From the NCBI GenBank assembly GCA_024640485.1, contig JAHEEY010000210.1, positions 1 to 8,133 of the forward strand: a stretch of DNA of 8,133 bases, read 5' to 3'. Under the pieces are notes generated by a model. That model was not told the origin of the DNA and searched no databases. It worked only from the letters and a program-made list of their open reading frames with translations. Made by a program: the position numbers and the translations under genes. This stretch comes from Chloroflexota bacterium (lineage in GTDB: Bacteria > Chloroflexota > Anaerolineae > Promineifilales > Promineifilaceae). This document shows, one piece after another, positions 6,508 to 8,133 of the stretch (the stretch's first letter is position 1; every line of letters starts with the position of its first letter).

Positions 6508-7908
6508 TCAGCTGTTTGGCAGGCCCTTGAGATATGCCTCCAACCGGCTGTTGAACGCTACTTCTTCCCGGTATTCGGGGCTGTCCAGCAGCTCCTTCAC
6601 CGTTTCCACGCTGCGGCGGCTCGCCGGCCAATTCTCGTCCTTGGCGATGCGCAGCGCCAACCGCGCCGCCAGCACCGCCGCTTCGCGCAGGTTGACCAGG
6701 GTCACTTTGTCCAGGGTGTCATAGCGGGTATGGCCGTACCCTCGCCCGCTGAATCCTTTTCCGCCCACGGAACCCATGCCGCCGGTGGGCACTCCCACCA
6801 TTAGAAACGGGTAGTGATCCGAGTGGGCGTTGACCGACTGGGCTACCCCGAACTTCAGGGCCATTTCCTGGCTCCACTGTTTGAACCGCGGTTCCAGCTC
6901 CGCCCATTCATTCAGCACGATCCCTTTGTTGGCCACGGCGCCGGCAGAGTCCATGTTGAGATAGAAGAGGACATGGTCCATTTCTTCAGGGTGCGCGGCT
7001 ACATACGCCGTTGAGCCGATCAAGCCGATCTCTTCGATGCCCCACAGGACAAACCGGATGGTGTAGGGCAGCTCGCCGGCATATTGCGCCAGCACCCGGG
7101 CCGCTTCCATCACCGCCACGGTTCCCGAAGCGGGGTCTTCCGCCCCCTGGGAGATGTCGTGACCGTCGTAATGGCTGCCCATCAGCACCATCTTCTCCGG
7201 CTGCTTCACTCCGGGCAGCTCACCGACCACGTTCCAGGAAACCATCGGCTGGCAGGCATCGCTGCTGGTGATGCGGATCTTCACCGCCCCGAACCGTTTG
7301 ATCAGCCGTTGGATATAGGCGCCGTCTTCCATCGCCACCGAGATACCTGGTATAGGCCCCTCAGCATTGTCGCCAATGCCGCCGGTTGCCGGCCCGTAAG
7401 CCGGGTAATGATTAACGAAGATGAACCCTGCCGCCCCGGCCATCATGCTGCGGCCGTACTTCTCGCTCCGGTGGATCCAGCGTTTGACGCCCTTGGGGTT
7501 GACTTCGCTGGTGGTCAGCACAATCTTACCGCTGATCTCCTCGGCCCGTTCGTCAAACTCATTTGGGGCGCCATCGTCCATGTCGACCACATACGCCTCT
7601 AAATTCGCCGGCGGCGAATGGGGCAAGGTGATGCAGGCGATCTCCTTCTGCACCGGCTCCAGAATCTCCAGCTTCACCTGTCCTCGGCGCCAGCCAACAT
7701 AGTCGACCGGCTCCAGGTGGACGTTGCTCAGCCCGTACGCCTTCATCTTTTCTACCAGAAACTCGGCGGCCTGACGCTCACCTTCGGTGCCGCCAAAGCG
7801 GGAGCCAAAATCGTCGCAGAGGATAGTCAGGTTGTCCATCGACTCCGTACTGGTGTACACATCGCCCATGATCAGCCGGTCAATCTTCAATAGTGGGTTA
7901 TCGCTCAT
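6508..7908 (-). CDS. M28-family zinc aminopeptidase/carboxypeptidase-like protein with PA domain
   Basis: A 466-residue metallopeptidase expected to bind two zinc ions and remove terminal residues from peptides. The metal and catalytic residues of the M28 fold are all visible: His246 in GSHYDGHD, bridging Asp258 in GAEDPASG, catalytic Glu292 and ligand Glu293 in WGIEEIGLIGS, Asp320 in YLNMDSAG, and His393 in GYGHTRYDT. SDHYPFL (363-369) also fits the family. A PA (protease-associated) domain is inserted before the peptidase core at about residues 105-215 (GKIVLTTSEV, AGAAGFIFVN). The N-terminus (MSDNPLLKIDRLIMGDVYTS) has no signal peptide, and an in-frame TGA at 7918-7920 rules out an upstream start. 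The protein is thus probably cytoplasmic, or exported by a non-classical route. It is preceded on the same strand by a histidine kinase end, 49 nt away, and converges on the DUF255 gene. Substrate preference cannot be predicted. Confidence 0.95.
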   Translation of the reverse strand: MSDNPLLKIDRLIMGDVYTSTESMDNLTILCDDFGSRFGGTEGERQAAEFLVEKMKAYGLSNVHLEPVDYVGWRRGQVKLEILEPVQKEIACITLPHSPPANLEAYVVDMDDGAPNEFDERAEEISGKIVLTTSEVNPKGVKRWIHRSEKYGRSMMAGAAGFIFVNHYPAYGPATGGIGDNAEGPIPGISVAMEDGAYIQRLIKRFGAVKIRITSSDACQPMVSWNVVGELPGVKQPEKMVLMGSHYDGHDISQGAEDPASGTVAVMEAARVLAQYAGELPYTIRFVLWGIEEIGLIGSTAYVAAHPEEMDHVLFYLNMDSAGAVANKGIVLNEWAELEPRFKQWSQEMALKFGVAQSVNAHSDHYPFLMVGVPTGGMGSVGGKGFSGRGYGHTRYDTLDKVTLVNLREAAVLAARLALRIAKDENWPASRRSVETVKELLDSPEYREEVAFNSRLEAYLKGLPNS

Positions 7909-7913
7909 TGCTT

Positions 7914-7919
7914 CTCCTC
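7914..7919 (-). promoter_or_regulatory. Ribosome binding site of the M28 peptidase
   Basis: GAGGAG on the minus strand lies 5 nt before the ATG at 7908, a strong Shine-Dalgarno that fixes the start together with the in-frame stop at 7918-7920. No convincing promoter was found in the 49-nt gap, so the gene may be read from upstream. Confidence 0.8.
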
Positions 7920-7957
7920 AAATATGCTGTGATGTTCGCTGCAACGGACCAATTAAA

Positions 7958-8133
7958 TCAGAAAATCGGGGCGCCGGGAAGGGTGAACACAAATCGGCTG
8001 CCCCCATATTCGGAGGACTCCACCCATATCATTCCTCTGTGGGCCTCGACAGCCAGTTTGCAGAAGGTCAAGCCAAGGCCGGTCCCTCGCCGTCCCGGCC
8101 CTTCCTGGTCGGTATGCATAAACCGTTCAAATA
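7958..8133 (-). CDS. Histidine kinase, C-terminal end of the ATPase domain (N-terminus beyond window)
   Basis: The minus strand is open from the right edge to a TGA at 7958-7960, giving the last 57 residues of a sensor kinase. It begins with the F-box (FERFMHTD), continues with the G2 box (RRGTGLGLTFCKLAVEAH) and ends with the terminal strands of the HATPase_c fold (GMIWVESS, GGSRFVFTLPG). The position of these motifs at the extreme C-terminus shows that no receiver domain follows. Sensor domains, phospho-acceptor His and partner regulator lie outside the window. It is a different gene from the kinase at 1129-2568: the G2 region differs (LTFCKLAVEAH against LAIARHIVQAH). It ends 49 nt before the M28 peptidase on the same strand, so the two could share a transcript. 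Confidence 0.92.
   Translation of the reverse strand, partial: FERFMHTDQEGPGRRGTGLGLTFCKLAVEAHRGMIWVESSEYGGSRFVFTLPGAPIF

Noticed and set aside
7084..7602. A 172-codon plus-strand frame opposite the M28 peptidase
   Set aside because: It has no recognisable domain and overlaps the PA and catalytic parts of the peptidase.

Overview
This window is a high-GC, densely coded stretch of a bacterial chromosome. It carries seven protein-coding genes, two of them cut by the window edges, and no RNA gene, mobile element or CRISPR array that I can see. Gene content (a PhoR/PhoB-type two-component system, a stand-alone trpA, a large DUF255/YyaL-like protein, a PA-domain M28 metallopeptidase, and a kinase ending in a GTGLGLTFCKLAVEAH-type ATPase tail) would fit a free-living environmental bacterium. 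Chloroflexota is my best guess, at low confidence, because no taxonomic marker gene is present.

Left block (1-3299, all minus strand, transcribed right to left): an OmpR/PhoB-family response regulator (3299-2574), a PAS-containing PhoR/VicK-like histidine kinase (2568-1129) and a membrane-anchored PD40/TolB-like beta-propeller protein (1100 to beyond base 1). The gaps are 5 and 28 nt, so this looks like one operon. The propeller gene runs off the window and its C-terminus is not visible. None of the three starts has a good Shine-Dalgarno sequence, and the regulator start lies only a few bases downstream of a plausible promoter, so its mRNA may be leaderless.

Middle block (3300-6385, plus strand): a divergent intergenic region holds candidate promoters in both directions and two copies of the palindromic 9-mer TTCATATGA. 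It is followed by trpA (tryptophan synthase alpha subunit) and, 78 nt later, a DUF255 thioredoxin-like/six-hairpin protein with an intact CHWCH motif. Both of these have recognisable ribosome binding sites.

Right block (6386-8133): a strong inverted repeat at 6417-6470 sits between the convergent DUF255 and peptidase genes and probably terminates transcription in both directions. The M28-family zinc peptidase (7908-6508, minus) has all expected metal ligands and an inserted PA domain but no signal peptide. Upstream of it on the same strand, 49 nt away, is the last 57 residues of a second histidine kinase that enters from the right edge.

I see no obviously novel multi-gene defence or mobile system. 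The most interesting points are the propeller protein appended to the two-component operon, the cysteine pair in the very short extracytoplasmic loop of the kinase, and the weak or leaderless translation signals of that operon.
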